Below are positions 42,788-51,342 of a stretch of DNA of 64,000 nucleotides, one piece after another. Every line of letters begins with the position of its first letter. Position 1 is the stretch's first letter. A program made the translations under genes and the position numbers. The notes below the pieces were generated by a model. That model was not told where the DNA came from. It did no database searches and saw nothing but the letters and a program-made list of their open reading frames with translations. Origin of the DNA: UBA1924 sp963976625 (GTDB taxonomy: Bacteria; Planctomycetota; Phycisphaerae; Phycisphaerales; UBA1924). Location: NCBI GenBank assembly GCA_963976625.1, contig CAXBLA010000009.1:1-64000 (forward strand). The letters run 5' to 3'.

Positions 42788-44032
42788 ATGAGTACCACCA
42801 CGCCGACAAATACCAACCTGGCCTCCATCATCAACGAGCAGATCGACGAAATCACGGCGATCCGCCGAGACCTGCACGCGCACCCGCAGATCTTGTTCAC
42901 CGAGGAATATGCCTCGGCCGTGGTCCAGCGCGAGCTGACCCGATTGGGGATCAAGTTCCGCACGAATATGGGCGGCAAGGAGCCCGGCACAGGCTTTGGC
43001 GTGATGGCGCACATCCCGGCGACGGGATCTTCTGAATCGAGCGATTGCATCGGGCTGCGAGCCGACATGGACGCGCTGCCGATCACCGAGCTCAACACCT
43101 TCGACCACCAGTCCACCAACCCCGGGCAGATGCACGCGTGCGGGCACGACGGGCACACCGCGATCCTTCTGGGCGTCGCCCGGGTGCTGATGGAACTCGA
43201 TCACCGCCCCAACCCGGTCACGCTGGTGTTCCAACCCGCTGAGGAAGGCGGGGGCGGGGGCGAGAAGATGTGCCGCGATGGGGTGCTGCTGGGCGATCAG
43301 GGCACGGAGCTCACAACGGGCATGGGCCCAGCGATCACCCGGATGTACGGGCTCCACGGCTGGCCCGACATGCCACTGGGCACCGTGGCCACCAAGCCGG
43401 GCGCGCTGCTGGCGGCTACGGACACCTTCGAGATCGCCCTCACCGGCAAGCAGGGGCATGCGGCGTATCCGCACCTGTGCAACGACCCAATCGTGGCCGG
43501 CGCCCAGATCATCACAGCCGCCCAATCCCTGGTTTCGCGGACGACCTCCCCCACCGATTCGCTCGTCGTCACCTTTGGCGCCATCCATGCGGGCACCGCG
43601 TACAATGTCATCCCCGAGAGCGCGGCCCTCAAGGGCACCATCCGCACGCTCGATATGGACACCCGCGACACGATCAAACGCCGATTCTTCGAGCTCGTCG
43701 AGTCCACGGCCAAGGCGATGGGCTGCCAGGCCCAAATCACCTGGAACAACGGATACCCGGTGACGCGCAACGACGAGCACGAAGCCGAGCGCGTTGCGCA
43801 AATATCAGAAAACGCGACACTTACGAATACCTTCGAGCTTGTCAAGGAGCCCTCAATGGGCGGCGAGGATTTCTCGTATTACTGCCTGGAGGTGCCTTCG
43901 TGTTTCTATCTGATCGGGCTCAACGAGTCGAGCACCGAGCCGTACCCGGGGCTGCACACGCCGACATTTGACTTCAATGACCATGCAATTGGGATCGGGA
44001 TGGAGATGATGTGTCTTCTGGCCCTATCGTAA
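42788..44032 (+). CDS. M20 family amidohydrolase / metallopeptidase
   Basis: 414 aa. Motifs: ITAIRRDLHAHPQILFTEEYAS, GLRADMDALPITELN, MHACGHDGHTAILLGVARVLM with metal-binding His and Asp, FQPAEEGGGGGEKMCRDGVL with catalytic Glu, GKQGHAAYPHLCNDPIVAGAQIITAAQSLVSR (dimer domain), and SMGGEDFSYYCLEVPSCFYLIG. This is the M20D group (hippurate, N-acyl amino acid or IAA-conjugate hydrolases). Its substrate cannot be told from the sequence. Confidence 0.9.
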   Translation: MSTTTPTNTNLASIINEQIDEITAIRRDLHAHPQILFTEEYASAVVQRELTRLGIKFRTNMGGKEPGTGFGVMAHIPATGSSESSDCIGLRADMDALPITELNTFDHQSTNPGQMHACGHDGHTAILLGVARVLMELDHRPNPVTLVFQPAEEGGGGGEKMCRDGVLLGDQGTELTTGMGPAITRMYGLHGWPDMPLGTVATKPGALLAATDTFEIALTGKQGHAAYPHLCNDPIVAGAQIITAAQSLVSRTTSPTDSLVVTFGAIHAGTAYNVIPESAALKGTIRTLDMDTRDTIKRRFFELVESTAKAMGCQAQITWNNGYPVTRNDEHEAERVAQISENATLTNTFELVKEPSMGGEDFSYYCLEVPSCFYLIGLNESSTEPYPGLHTPTFDFNDHAIGIGMEMMCLLALS

Positions 44033-44112
44033 TGGCGGTTGATGAGCGAACAATCCGCAGAATCCGCCGTATATTGTTTATGTCAGCCCGTCCGAAAACC
44101 GATGGAGTGAGT

Positions 44113-44550
44113 ATGAATCGCACAGCCAAGACCATATCCAAGACCCTGATCATCCTTGCCGGCGCGGCCATGCTCAGCGCCACCACCGGGTGTCGCACCG
44201 AGCGGACCACCGGCCAGCGCCACCAGGCACGAGCCGTGGACACCATCCTGCGAGCCGAGGCCATGCGTCTCAACGAGGCTCCGATGTCCGAGACCACCCT
44301 CGAGGACTACGCGCACCTCAACGCGATGTATCAGGACCTGCTCCACGCCGCGATTCGCAGCGGCGAGGGCGAGCCGCTCACCGTCCAGGAATCCGAAGAC
44401 CTGCTCCGCAAGGTCGCCTCCGAGGCCCGGATGCTGCCGGCGTTCCAAGAATGGTCACCCGAATCCCAGAAGAACTTCGAAGAGAACTTCTGGCGCTTCC
44501 GGCTCAAGAAGTGGCAGCAGTGGCGTGGCCCGGGCTACATCTACGAATAA
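44113..44550 (+). CDS. Small putative lipoprotein of unknown function
   Basis: 145 aa from the ATG at 44113 (GGAGTGAGT just upstream). Lipobox TTGC (Cys near residue 27); mature part helical with an aromatic-rich end (NFWRFRLKKWQQWRGPGYIYE). Not recognised. A terminator follows. Confidence 0.65.
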   Translation: MNRTAKTISKTLIILAGAAMLSATTGCRTERTTGQRHQARAVDTILRAEAMRLNEAPMSETTLEDYAHLNAMYQDLLHAAIRSGEGEPLTVQESEDLLRKVASEARMLPAFQEWSPESQKNFEENFWRFRLKKWQQWRGPGYIYE

Positions 44551-44576
44551 ATCGACCTGTAGAACAAACAAACCTG

Positions 44577-44604
44577 CACTCGGCGCTCTGCCGGGTGTTT
44601 TTTT
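44577..44604 (+). terminator. Rho-independent terminator after the lipoprotein gene
   Basis: CACTCGGC (44577-44584) pairs with GCCGGGTG (44590-44597) with one G-T pair and a GCTCT loop, followed by seven T (44598-44604). Confidence 0.88.
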
Positions 44605-44656
44605 GTCGCTGGTCTGATTGTGAGGGGATCAGCCAGTACGGGCCTTATAATCCCTC

Positions 44657-46114
44657 GTGGCTGATGATCCGGATACATCTTTTCTTGACGACGAGGGGCA
44701 CGCGCCCGCGTCGGACCCGCCACCTTGGGGCACGGAGTCTCGGGCGGCTCGCCTGACGCGCCTGCACACCGATGCGCGCAAGCTCCATGCGCTCCCGGGC
44801 GTGTACCTCATGAAGGACCACAAGGGCGTGGTCATCTATGTGGGCAAGGCGACCAAGCTGTGCGATCGTGTGGCGTCGTACTTCCTGCCCTCGACGGATC
44901 TGGGCCCGCGCAAGAACAAGCTGCTCGACGAGGTGCACTCGTTCGATACCCTCACCACCGAGACCGCGTGGGAGGCGCTGCTGGCCGAGAATCGGTTGAT
45001 CAAGGACATCCACCCGCGCCACAACGCGGCCCAGAAGGACGACCGGACTTTTCCGTACCTTGTCATCACGATGCGCGAGGACTACCCGCGGGTGTTCGTA
45101 ACGCGCAACCCGACGGGGATCAAAGCCGATGGTTCCAAAGACCCGCGGTTCTCCAACGCGAGTGTGCTCGGGCCGTTCACCTCTTCGGGGGCGCTGCACA
45201 CCGCGATCGATGCCTTGCAGGCGGTGTTCAAGTTCCGGACCTGCTCGCTCGACATTGTGGAGGGCGACAAGAGCAATAAGTTCTTCCGCCCGTGCCTGCT
45301 GGCCGCGATCGGCAAGTGCACCGCGCCGTGCAACGAGAGCATCAGCAAAGAGGCCTACCGCGAGGACATCGCCCGGCTTGTCCGGTTCTTCAAATCCAAA
45401 CGATCAACGATGCTCAAGGAGCTCGAAGCCGAGATGCTCGCGGCTTCGGAATCATTGGACTTTGAGACCGCCGCCACGCTGCGGGACCAGATCCAGGCGA
45501 TCCAGAAGCTCGAAGAGCGCGCTTCGCAATCCGACCAGTGGCAGCCCGAGTCTGAGATCGGGTACATCGATCCGCTCAAGGGCTGCGCGAGCCTGCAGCG
45601 TGCGCTCGATATGGAGAAGCCGATCCGCTGCGTCGAGGGCTTCGACATCGCGCACCTGCAGGGCAACGAGACCGTCGCGTCGAAGGTGTGCTTCATCGAT
45701 GGTCGCCCGTTCAAGCAGGAGTACCGGAGGTTCCGCATCCGCTCGTTCACCAACCTGCCCGGCGGCGGGGCCAACGACGACTACCAATCCATGCGTGAGG
45801 TGATCTCGCGTCGCTACCGCGAGGCCGGCGAGGGGCACGAGCTGTACCCGGATGTCATCCTGATCGACGGCGGGCTCGGGCAGCTCAACGCCGCGATGGA
45901 TGCGTTTGAGCAGCTCGATATCCAGCCGCCCATGGTGATCTCGCTGGCAAAAAAAGAAGAGCTGATCTATGTGCGCGGCTCAACCGAGCCGATCCGACTC
46001 GGACGCAACAACCCAGGGCTGCGCCTGCTCCAGCAGGTCCGCGACGAGTCCCACCGCTTCGCCCAACACTACCACCACATCCTGAGGCGGAAGAAAATGC
46101 TCGGCGAAGACTGA
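44657..46114 (+). CDS. uvrC: UvrC excinuclease subunit, lacking the C-terminal HhH domain
   Basis: 485 aa from GTG 44657 (usual UvrC about 600 aa). GIY-YIG nuclease (LPGVYLMKDHKGVVIYVGKATKLCDRVASYF, ENRLIKDIHPRHN), Cys-rich FRPCLLAAIGKCTAPC, UVR motif (LEAEMLAASESLDFETAATLRDQIQAIQKLEE), then the RNase H-like 5' nuclease (EGFDIAHLQGNETVASKVCFIDG, PDVILIDGGLGQLNAA, RDESHRFAQHYH). It ends in HHILRRKKMLGED without the helix-hairpin-helix pair that normally follows and helps 5' incision. With UvrA/B it removes bulky DNA lesions. The next gene starts 75 bases later, so the loss is not a frameshift visible here. Confidence 0.9.
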   Translation: MADDPDTSFLDDEGHAPASDPPPWGTESRAARLTRLHTDARKLHALPGVYLMKDHKGVVIYVGKATKLCDRVASYFLPSTDLGPRKNKLLDEVHSFDTLTTETAWEALLAENRLIKDIHPRHNAAQKDDRTFPYLVITMREDYPRVFVTRNPTGIKADGSKDPRFSNASVLGPFTSSGALHTAIDALQAVFKFRTCSLDIVEGDKSNKFFRPCLLAAIGKCTAPCNESISKEAYREDIARLVRFFKSKRSTMLKELEAEMLAASESLDFETAATLRDQIQAIQKLEERASQSDQWQPESEIGYIDPLKGCASLQRALDMEKPIRCVEGFDIAHLQGNETVASKVCFIDGRPFKQEYRRFRIRSFTNLPGGGANDDYQSMREVISRRYREAGEGHELYPDVILIDGGLGQLNAAMDAFEQLDIQPPMVISLAKKEELIYVRGSTEPIRLGRNNPGLRLLQQVRDESHRFAQHYHHILRRKKMLGED

Positions 46115-46121
46115 GTGGGGT

Positions 46122-46158
46122 TGACAATGGCAATACGGTGCGTTAGTATATACTAACC
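46122..46158 (+). promoter_or_regulatory. Strong sigma-70-like promoter with overlapping 16-bp palindrome
   Basis: TTGACA (46122-46127), a 17-base spacer and TAGTAT (46145-46150). The -10 is inside a perfect palindrome, GTTAGTATATACTAAC (46143-46158). A protein bound there would block the polymerase. It drives the small gene at 46189. Confidence 0.7.
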
Positions 46159-46188
46159 ACTCTCCCAATCCACATAAAGGCCAACACC

Positions 46189-46551
46189 ATGACCACAGCA
46201 GAAGAACCACTGAACGATGCCCTGAAACACTGGAACAAGAAACTCCCGAGAAACGAATCTCCTGACTTGTATTCAGAATCGGTTAACGAGGATCTCATGG
46301 TGTTTGATCAAGACGGTTGGACTCAGACAAACATAGGTCGAAAATATAAACTGTCCAAGATCGATCAATACAAAATTATGATCCACGCTGCGATTGCTAG
46401 ATACTTCGATAGCAATCGTGATTTTTGTATCAACAGATCGCATGCACAATCCATGTATGAAAACCTACGGTGCAACCCGTGGGGAACTTCCTTTTCCGAA
46501 ATATGTGACGAGGTTGCGAAGGACTTCGATCTCGATCTTGTAAAGATTTAG
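46189..46551 (+). CDS. Small hypothetical protein, possibly transferred
   Basis: 120 aa, soluble, acidic, low GC compared with neighbours. No signal peptide. Contains a helical N-terminal part and VFDQDGWTQTNIGRKYKLSKIDQYKIMIHAAIARYFDS, which could be a small helix-turn-helix-like segment, but this is uncertain. Not recognised. The gene has its own near-consensus promoter with a palindromic -10 region. Ends just before the convergent serine hydrolase gene. Confidence 0.65.
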   Translation: MTTAEEPLNDALKHWNKKLPRNESPDLYSESVNEDLMVFDQDGWTQTNIGRKYKLSKIDQYKIMIHAAIARYFDSNRDFCINRSHAQSMYENLRCNPWGTSFSEICDEVAKDFDLDLVKI

Positions 46552-46565
46552 ATTTGAGTGTTCCC

Positions 46566-48059
46566 TTACTCCTGCCGCTCGCACTTCATCTCCATCCCGT
46601 TCTGGAACAGTGTCAGGCTCGTCGCGTTGCCTTCTTCGGGGAGCTCGAAGCCGATCTGTGCGTCCACGATTTTGATGCGGAAGCGGTCTTTGGTCTCGCC
46701 CTCGGTGACCCTGAGCACTTCGAGTGGCTGCTGGCCGGTGAGTTGGACGAACAGACGCCCGCGGGTGCTGCTCACGGTCATGTCGAAGCCGAGTTGTGAG
46801 TGGTAGACGCCCTCGATCCGTGCGAGGTACTGGGCATCGAGCCGCTCGGGGGCTTCGAGGGCCAGGGGCTCGGGGTCCATCCCGAGCACGGCTTGGATGA
46901 TCTGCTCGCCGATGGAGGTGGTCTCGAAGCCCGCGCCGTTGGCGAGCATGACCACGGCCGTGTTGTTCTGCTGATTGACCGCCATATACGACGAGAACCC
47001 GCCGGTCATGCCGTTGTGCCAGAAGGTTTGCCCATCGCGGGCGATGAACCAGCCGTGGCAGACTTGGCCGCCGAGCCCGTCGCCGGTGCCCAGATCGAAG
47101 AGTGATTCTTGCGACATCGCGATGGATTGGTAGATGCCGTCGCCTTTGTCGTCGCTGGTTTCTTTGCCGGTTTCTTCGCCGGCTTCAAGGCCCGCGATCG
47201 CGAAGTCGAGCAGCCCGGGCGCGGTGGTGACCCACATGCCGGCTGGATCGATCGGGCCGGTCTTGCCCCAGGCTTTGGTCGGACGGCCGCCGACCGTGGC
47301 CGGTGCGAAACGGGTCTTCTGTTCATCGTTGAGTTCGATCGTGAAATCTTCGAGCCCGAGGGGCAAGAGCACGCGCTCCTTGACGAGGGATTCGTACTCG
47401 CCGTGGGCGTTCTCGGCAATCAATGTGCCCAGCAGCCCCACGGCCATGTTTGAATACTCAAAGCTCGTCCCAGGCTTGGCCTTGGGCTCCATTTTGCTTG
47501 CGGCTTCGAAGAGCATGGCTTGGGTGTAGCCCCAGAACGGATTCTCGCCATCGGTCGGGGCGAGATTGGCGGGCGCGGTGCCCCAGCCGGAGGTGTGCGT
47601 GGTCAAATGCCAGAGGCGGATGTCCTCGCCGTCCTTGCTCTTGGTCTTGTAGCCATCGGGCAGCAGGTCGTTGACGAGTGTGTCGCGGGTGAGTTCTTCG
47701 CGCCGGATCGCGTCGGCGAAGAGCACGCCGGTGATGACCTTAGAGATTGAGCCGATCTCGTAGAGTGTGTACTCAGTAGGTGCTTGGTCGAGCTCGTAGT
47801 TGAGCGAGCCCATGGGATAGTAGCTCGCATGGCCATCTTTATAGATCCCGACCATCGCTCCGGGGAAGACCTCGGCCTTGATCCCGGGCGCTACCAGACG
47901 GGCGACCATGGGGGCATAATCGATCGCCGCTTCTGGAGCCTGATTTGGAGCATGTTCTGGAGCTTGCTCGGGCGAATCAACAGGCTCGGCTGCAATCGCA
48001 ATCGGGGAGAGCAGGGCGGAAGCAAACAGGACGGCGGCGTGTGTGCGGTGTGAGTTCAT
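46566..48059 (-). CDS. Beta-lactamase-family serine hydrolase (class C-like)
   Basis: 497 aa from the ATG at 48059 (MNSHRTHAAVLFASALLSPIAIAA signal peptide; the Met 12 codons earlier is less likely). Residues from about 50 show the penicillin-binding/beta-lactamase C fold: GSISKVIT (S-x-x-K), FEYSNMAVGLLGTLI (Y-x-N), FWHNGMTGGFSSYMAVN (H-x-G replaces K-T-G). A C-terminal lipocalin-like extension (EGVYHSQLGFDMTVSSTRGRLFVQLTGQQPLEV) is common in such esterases/peptidases. Periplasmic. Activity may be esterase, D-aminopeptidase or similar. Confidence 0.87.
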   Translation of the reverse strand: MNSHRTHAAVLFASALLSPIAIAAEPVDSPEQAPEHAPNQAPEAAIDYAPMVARLVAPGIKAEVFPGAMVGIYKDGHASYYPMGSLNYELDQAPTEYTLYEIGSISKVITGVLFADAIRREELTRDTLVNDLLPDGYKTKSKDGEDIRLWHLTTHTSGWGTAPANLAPTDGENPFWGYTQAMLFEAASKMEPKAKPGTSFEYSNMAVGLLGTLIAENAHGEYESLVKERVLLPLGLEDFTIELNDEQKTRFAPATVGGRPTKAWGKTGPIDPAGMWVTTAPGLLDFAIAGLEAGEETGKETSDDKGDGIYQSIAMSQESLFDLGTGDGLGGQVCHGWFIARDGQTFWHNGMTGGFSSYMAVNQQNNTAVVMLANGAGFETTSIGEQIIQAVLGMDPEPLALEAPERLDAQYLARIEGVYHSQLGFDMTVSSTRGRLFVQLTGQQPLEVLRVTEGETKDRFRIKIVDAQIGFELPEEGNATSLTLFQNGMEMKCERQE

Positions 48060-48111
48060 ACCCCATTGTACCGAAAACGCCCCGTTGAGTTTCATTGGCT
48101 CAGGTCATTCG

Positions 48112-48795
48112 TTATGGGGACTCGTCTTGTTCGGAGGACTGTTCAGGGATCTGCTCCGCCAGGATGAGGTTGAGCTCTGACAAGCTGATGCTATCGGTCG
48201 ATCCATCGGCATAGCCAACGACGACCCAGTCTTCGTAGTGTTCCGGGTCTTCGTAGACCACCAGCTGCGAAGCGGTGGACGCGTAGCCCTCGGGGAGATA
48301 GATATAGATCACGCCGTCGCCGTCGACATCGCCGACTCTGGAGGTGAGGCTCTCTTCGAATACAAAGCCGCCGTCGATGAGTTGGCCTTCCCAGCCGTTT
48401 TGTGCTGGGTATGCGCCATTGTTGGCGAGCGCGTAGCCTTCGAGCCCGGTGAGGATCTCTCGGATACTCGCTTGGCTGTGGAACTGGTTTGCCCGGTTCT
48501 TCGCGGTTGCGAACGCCGGCAAGAAGATCGGTAAGAAAAGACCGGCGGATAAACATGTACCCAGGATGCCGACGCCGCCGAGTGAGGTCCCCGCGATCGC
48601 CAAGCCCTGCCCGCGCTTCGCCCCATCGCGCCCGGTCGTCGTGATGGCGATGATCCCCAACACCAACGGCACGATCGCCAGCGGGCCCAGGCACAAGAAC
48701 ACAATGCCCAGCACCAACGAGGTCACCGCCATCCCCGAGAGCGGACGATCATCCGGACCGGGGCGTTGATTCGTGTACATCGGCTGCTCGTTCAT
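48112..48795 (-). CDS. DUF4190-containing membrane protein with pilin-like C-terminal domain
   Basis: 227 aa. Two or three membrane segments in the N-terminal part (VTSLVLGIVFLCLGPLAIVPLVLGIIAITTTGRDGAKRGQGLAIAGTSLGGVGILGT) match DUF4190. The soluble end (ASIREILTGLEGYALANNGAYPAQNGWEGQLIDGGFV...) resembles the C-terminal part of planctomycete DUF1559-type pilin-like proteins and ends with a YADGSTDSISL strand. Function unknown. The next gene upstream is a relative in its C-terminal half. Confidence 0.75.
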   Translation of the reverse strand: MNEQPMYTNQRPGPDDRPLSGMAVTSLVLGIVFLCLGPLAIVPLVLGIIAITTTGRDGAKRGQGLAIAGTSLGGVGILGTCLSAGLFLPIFLPAFATAKNRANQFHSQASIREILTGLEGYALANNGAYPAQNGWEGQLIDGGFVFEESLTSRVGDVDGDGVIYIYLPEGYASTASQLVVYEDPEHYEDWVVVGYADGSTDSISLSELNLILAEQIPEQSSEQDESP

Positions 48796-48883
48796 GGCTC
48801 ATGCTCTCCTGCTGCACAACACGCTCATTGTGCGAGCAGAGTATAGCATCGAACGGACTCAAACTTAGATTGCATGGCGCACG

Positions 48884-49402
48884 CTAGGGCTGTGGGTTTT
48901 GGGTAAACTGAGCCGCGAGCATCTGCTCGAACACCTCGTGATCGACCATCTCTACACGCCCATCCATAAACGCTACGAGCACACCCTTTGGGTCGTGCTT
49001 TGGGTTCTCGTAGAGCATCAACTCTATTGGATCCATTGAGTTGCCTCGATTAGCCGCCAAAAAATAGGAGGCTTCTTTGCCGTCGCTGAGCGGGGAAATG
49101 ATTATGCCTGCTTCGACCAGACCGGTGGAGACGAGCACATCTTGCCATTCGTTTTGATCGGGGAAGTTGTCGCGGTGATTCTCCGCGTAGATCAAGAGCC
49201 CCTGGCTGAGGCTCCGCAGCTGTGTTGTTCGACGATCAAACTGGTAGTGCCGGTGTGGATGACGCGTAATCGTCGGCAAGAACGGCAAGGCCGCCACGGT
49301 GACTCCGAGCGCGATCATCACAAAGACCGCGAACCGTTGAATCGCTGTGGGCGTTTGCTTTGCTCTCGGTGGTTGTTCTGCTTGCATCGCGCCCCCTGAC
49401 AC
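48884..49402 (-). CDS. Small membrane protein related to pilin-like DUF1559 proteins
   Basis: 172 aa. One N-terminal helix (FAVFVMIALGVTVAALPFL), then a domain with LRSLSQGLLIYAENHRDNFPDQNEWQDVLVSTGLVEAGI and VLVAFMDGRVEMVDHEVFEQMLA, the H/DG pattern seen in pilin-like planctomycete proteins. It shares this arrangement with the preceding (48112) protein, suggesting an old duplication. Function unknown. Confidence 0.7.
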   Translation of the reverse strand: MSGGAMQAEQPPRAKQTPTAIQRFAVFVMIALGVTVAALPFLPTITRHPHRHYQFDRRTTQLRSLSQGLLIYAENHRDNFPDQNEWQDVLVSTGLVEAGIIISPLSDGKEASYFLAANRGNSMDPIELMLYENPKHDPKGVLVAFMDGRVEMVDHEVFEQMLAAQFTQNPQP

Positions 49403-49436
49403 ACTGCCATACGCTTAAGCAGTGATCGCTGTTCCC

Positions 49437-51260
49437 TCACCCCTCATCGAGCACGGCGTTGTAGCGGGCCATCACTTTGGCCCGGGTCACCAGCGCCAGG
49501 GGCTTGGTGCCGGTGAAGCCGTCGACGAGTACGAGACTCGATATCTCGTGGCGAGCGAACTTTTCCATCACGGTGTCGAGGTGCTCGTCGGGCTTGATGA
49601 TCGGCAGATCGTCGCGCATCAGCTCGGCGACGAGCAGCAAGGGGATGGCCTCGCGATCGATCAGGGCGGTGCGCATGTCGGTGCCGGTGACCATGCCGAT
49701 GTACTTGCCGTCGCTATCGACGACCGGGAAGTCGGGCACATTGTGGTGGGCGTGCAGGGTGATGAGTTTGCTCAGTGGATCAGACGCGTACACGGGCTCG
49801 GGCGGGAGGGCCGCGTAATCAACACTCGAGACGGGCACATGGCGGAGCAGCGACATGTCTCGGCTGGTGCCGATGCGGACGCCGGCGCGTCGGAGCTTGG
49901 CGGTGTAGATCGAATCGGGCATGAGCTTGCGGGTCATCGCGGTGGACACGATGGCCGCGAGCATGATGGGGGCGAGCACATGGGGCTCGCGGGTGATCTC
50001 GAACAAGATCAGGATCGCGGTCATGGGCGCGAAGGTGGTGCCCGCGATGACGGCCGCCATCCCGACGAGGGCGTACGAAGCGGGCGATGAGCCGTCGGCG
50101 ATGAGTCCGAGTTTCTCGAGCAGGATCCCGAACACTCCGCCGATGGCGGCTCCGGTGAAGAGCCCGGGCGCGAACACGCCCCCGCTGCCGCCCGATGCGA
50201 GCGTGAAGGTCGTCGCGAGAATCTTAGCGACGACCAGAATCAGCAGCACACCCATCGCGCCCCACAGAATACTCGCGTCGGTGTAGCTCACCGGATCGAG
50301 CAGGTGCCCGATGACGGCGTAGCCGTTGCCGAAGAAGGCTGGGATCGATTCGTGACCATCACCAAGGATCGATCGCCCGGACATGTTCCCGAAGGCCCAC
50401 ATGCCCGCGAGCCCGAGGAGCCCGAGCATCAGCGCGCCGATCACGGGCTTGAGCACCGGGTGCACGCGGAGCTTGTCGAACGCGTCCTCGCCGCGTTCGA
50501 GCACCATGGTGAAGCTCCACGCCCCGAAGGCGCACAGCACACCCAAGACAATATAACTGGGCAGCTCGAACACACTGAACACATAGGTGGGCAGCTCGGT
50601 GGCGAAGATCGCGTTGTTCTCGCCGAGGATCACCTGGGTCATCGCCGTGGCGAACACCGACGCGATGACGATGGGCGTAAAGGTCTTGAGCGAAAAATCA
50701 CGCAGCAGGATCTCGAGCGCAAAGAACACACCCGCGATGGGCGCGTTAAAAATACTCGAAATACCCGCGGCTGCCCCGCACCCGACAAGCGTGCCGATGT
50801 GCTGGCGAGGCACACCGATCTTGTTGGCGATCACCGAACCAGTGACGGCCCCGATCTGCACAATCGGTCCTTCGGCCCCCCCCGACCCGCCGGTGCCCAC
50901 GGTGCAGATGCTGGCGATGACCTTGACAAGCCCGATCCGCGCGGGGATCTTGCCGCCCTTGCGCACAATCGCGTCGAGCACCTGAGGCACCCCGTGCCCG
51001 CCGGCCTCTCTGGCAAAGCGATAGACCAGCAACCCCGTCAACAACGCGCCCGCCATCGGGATCAGCGGCAGCGTCCACCACGCCCACTCGCCCTGCAGGT
51101 GCCCGGTCCAGTGCTCGACCCGCAGCAGGCCCTTGGCAAAGAGCACCGCGCCGATGGCCGTGATCGCGCCGATGATCGCGCCGAGCACATTGAGCCAGCC
51201 GTCCGGGTGGTCATGCACCCACGCGCCGATCTTTCGCAGGATGTCCTTGGAACTGAGCAT
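49437..51260 (-). CDS. ClC-family chloride channel/transporter with CBS domains
   Basis: 607 aa from the ATG at 51260 (MLSSKDILRK). About 11 membrane helices with the ClC selectivity motifs: GGHGVPQVL, GTGGSGGAEGPIVQIG with the gating Glu, and GGSGGVFAPGLFTGAAIGG. A pair of CBS domains is at the C-terminus (PVSSVDYAALPPEPVYASDPLSKLITLHAHHNVPDFPVVDSDGKYIGMVTGTDMRT, then VAELMRDDLPIIKPDEHLDTVMEKFARHEISSLVLVD). Moves chloride, probably in exchange with protons if the second proton Glu is present; at that position (FALEILL) I see Ile, so a channel-like mode is possible. Confidence 0.9.
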   Translation of the reverse strand: MLSSKDILRKIGAWVHDHPDGWLNVLGAIIGAITAIGAVLFAKGLLRVEHWTGHLQGEWAWWTLPLIPMAGALLTGLLVYRFAREAGGHGVPQVLDAIVRKGGKIPARIGLVKVIASICTVGTGGSGGAEGPIVQIGAVTGSVIANKIGVPRQHIGTLVGCGAAAGISSIFNAPIAGVFFALEILLRDFSLKTFTPIVIASVFATAMTQVILGENNAIFATELPTYVFSVFELPSYIVLGVLCAFGAWSFTMVLERGEDAFDKLRVHPVLKPVIGALMLGLLGLAGMWAFGNMSGRSILGDGHESIPAFFGNGYAVIGHLLDPVSYTDASILWGAMGVLLILVVAKILATTFTLASGGSGGVFAPGLFTGAAIGGVFGILLEKLGLIADGSSPASYALVGMAAVIAGTTFAPMTAILILFEITREPHVLAPIMLAAIVSTAMTRKLMPDSIYTAKLRRAGVRIGTSRDMSLLRHVPVSSVDYAALPPEPVYASDPLSKLITLHAHHNVPDFPVVDSDGKYIGMVTGTDMRTALIDREAIPLLLVAELMRDDLPIIKPDEHLDTVMEKFARHEISSLVLVDGFTGTKPLALVTRAKVMARYNAVLDEG

Positions 51261-51342
51261 CTTCGGGGTCCGTGATAAGAGAGCGACGGTCAGGATCGAT
51301 CGTCTCAATCATCATAGCCGGGCACCGGTGCGCCGCGAACAT

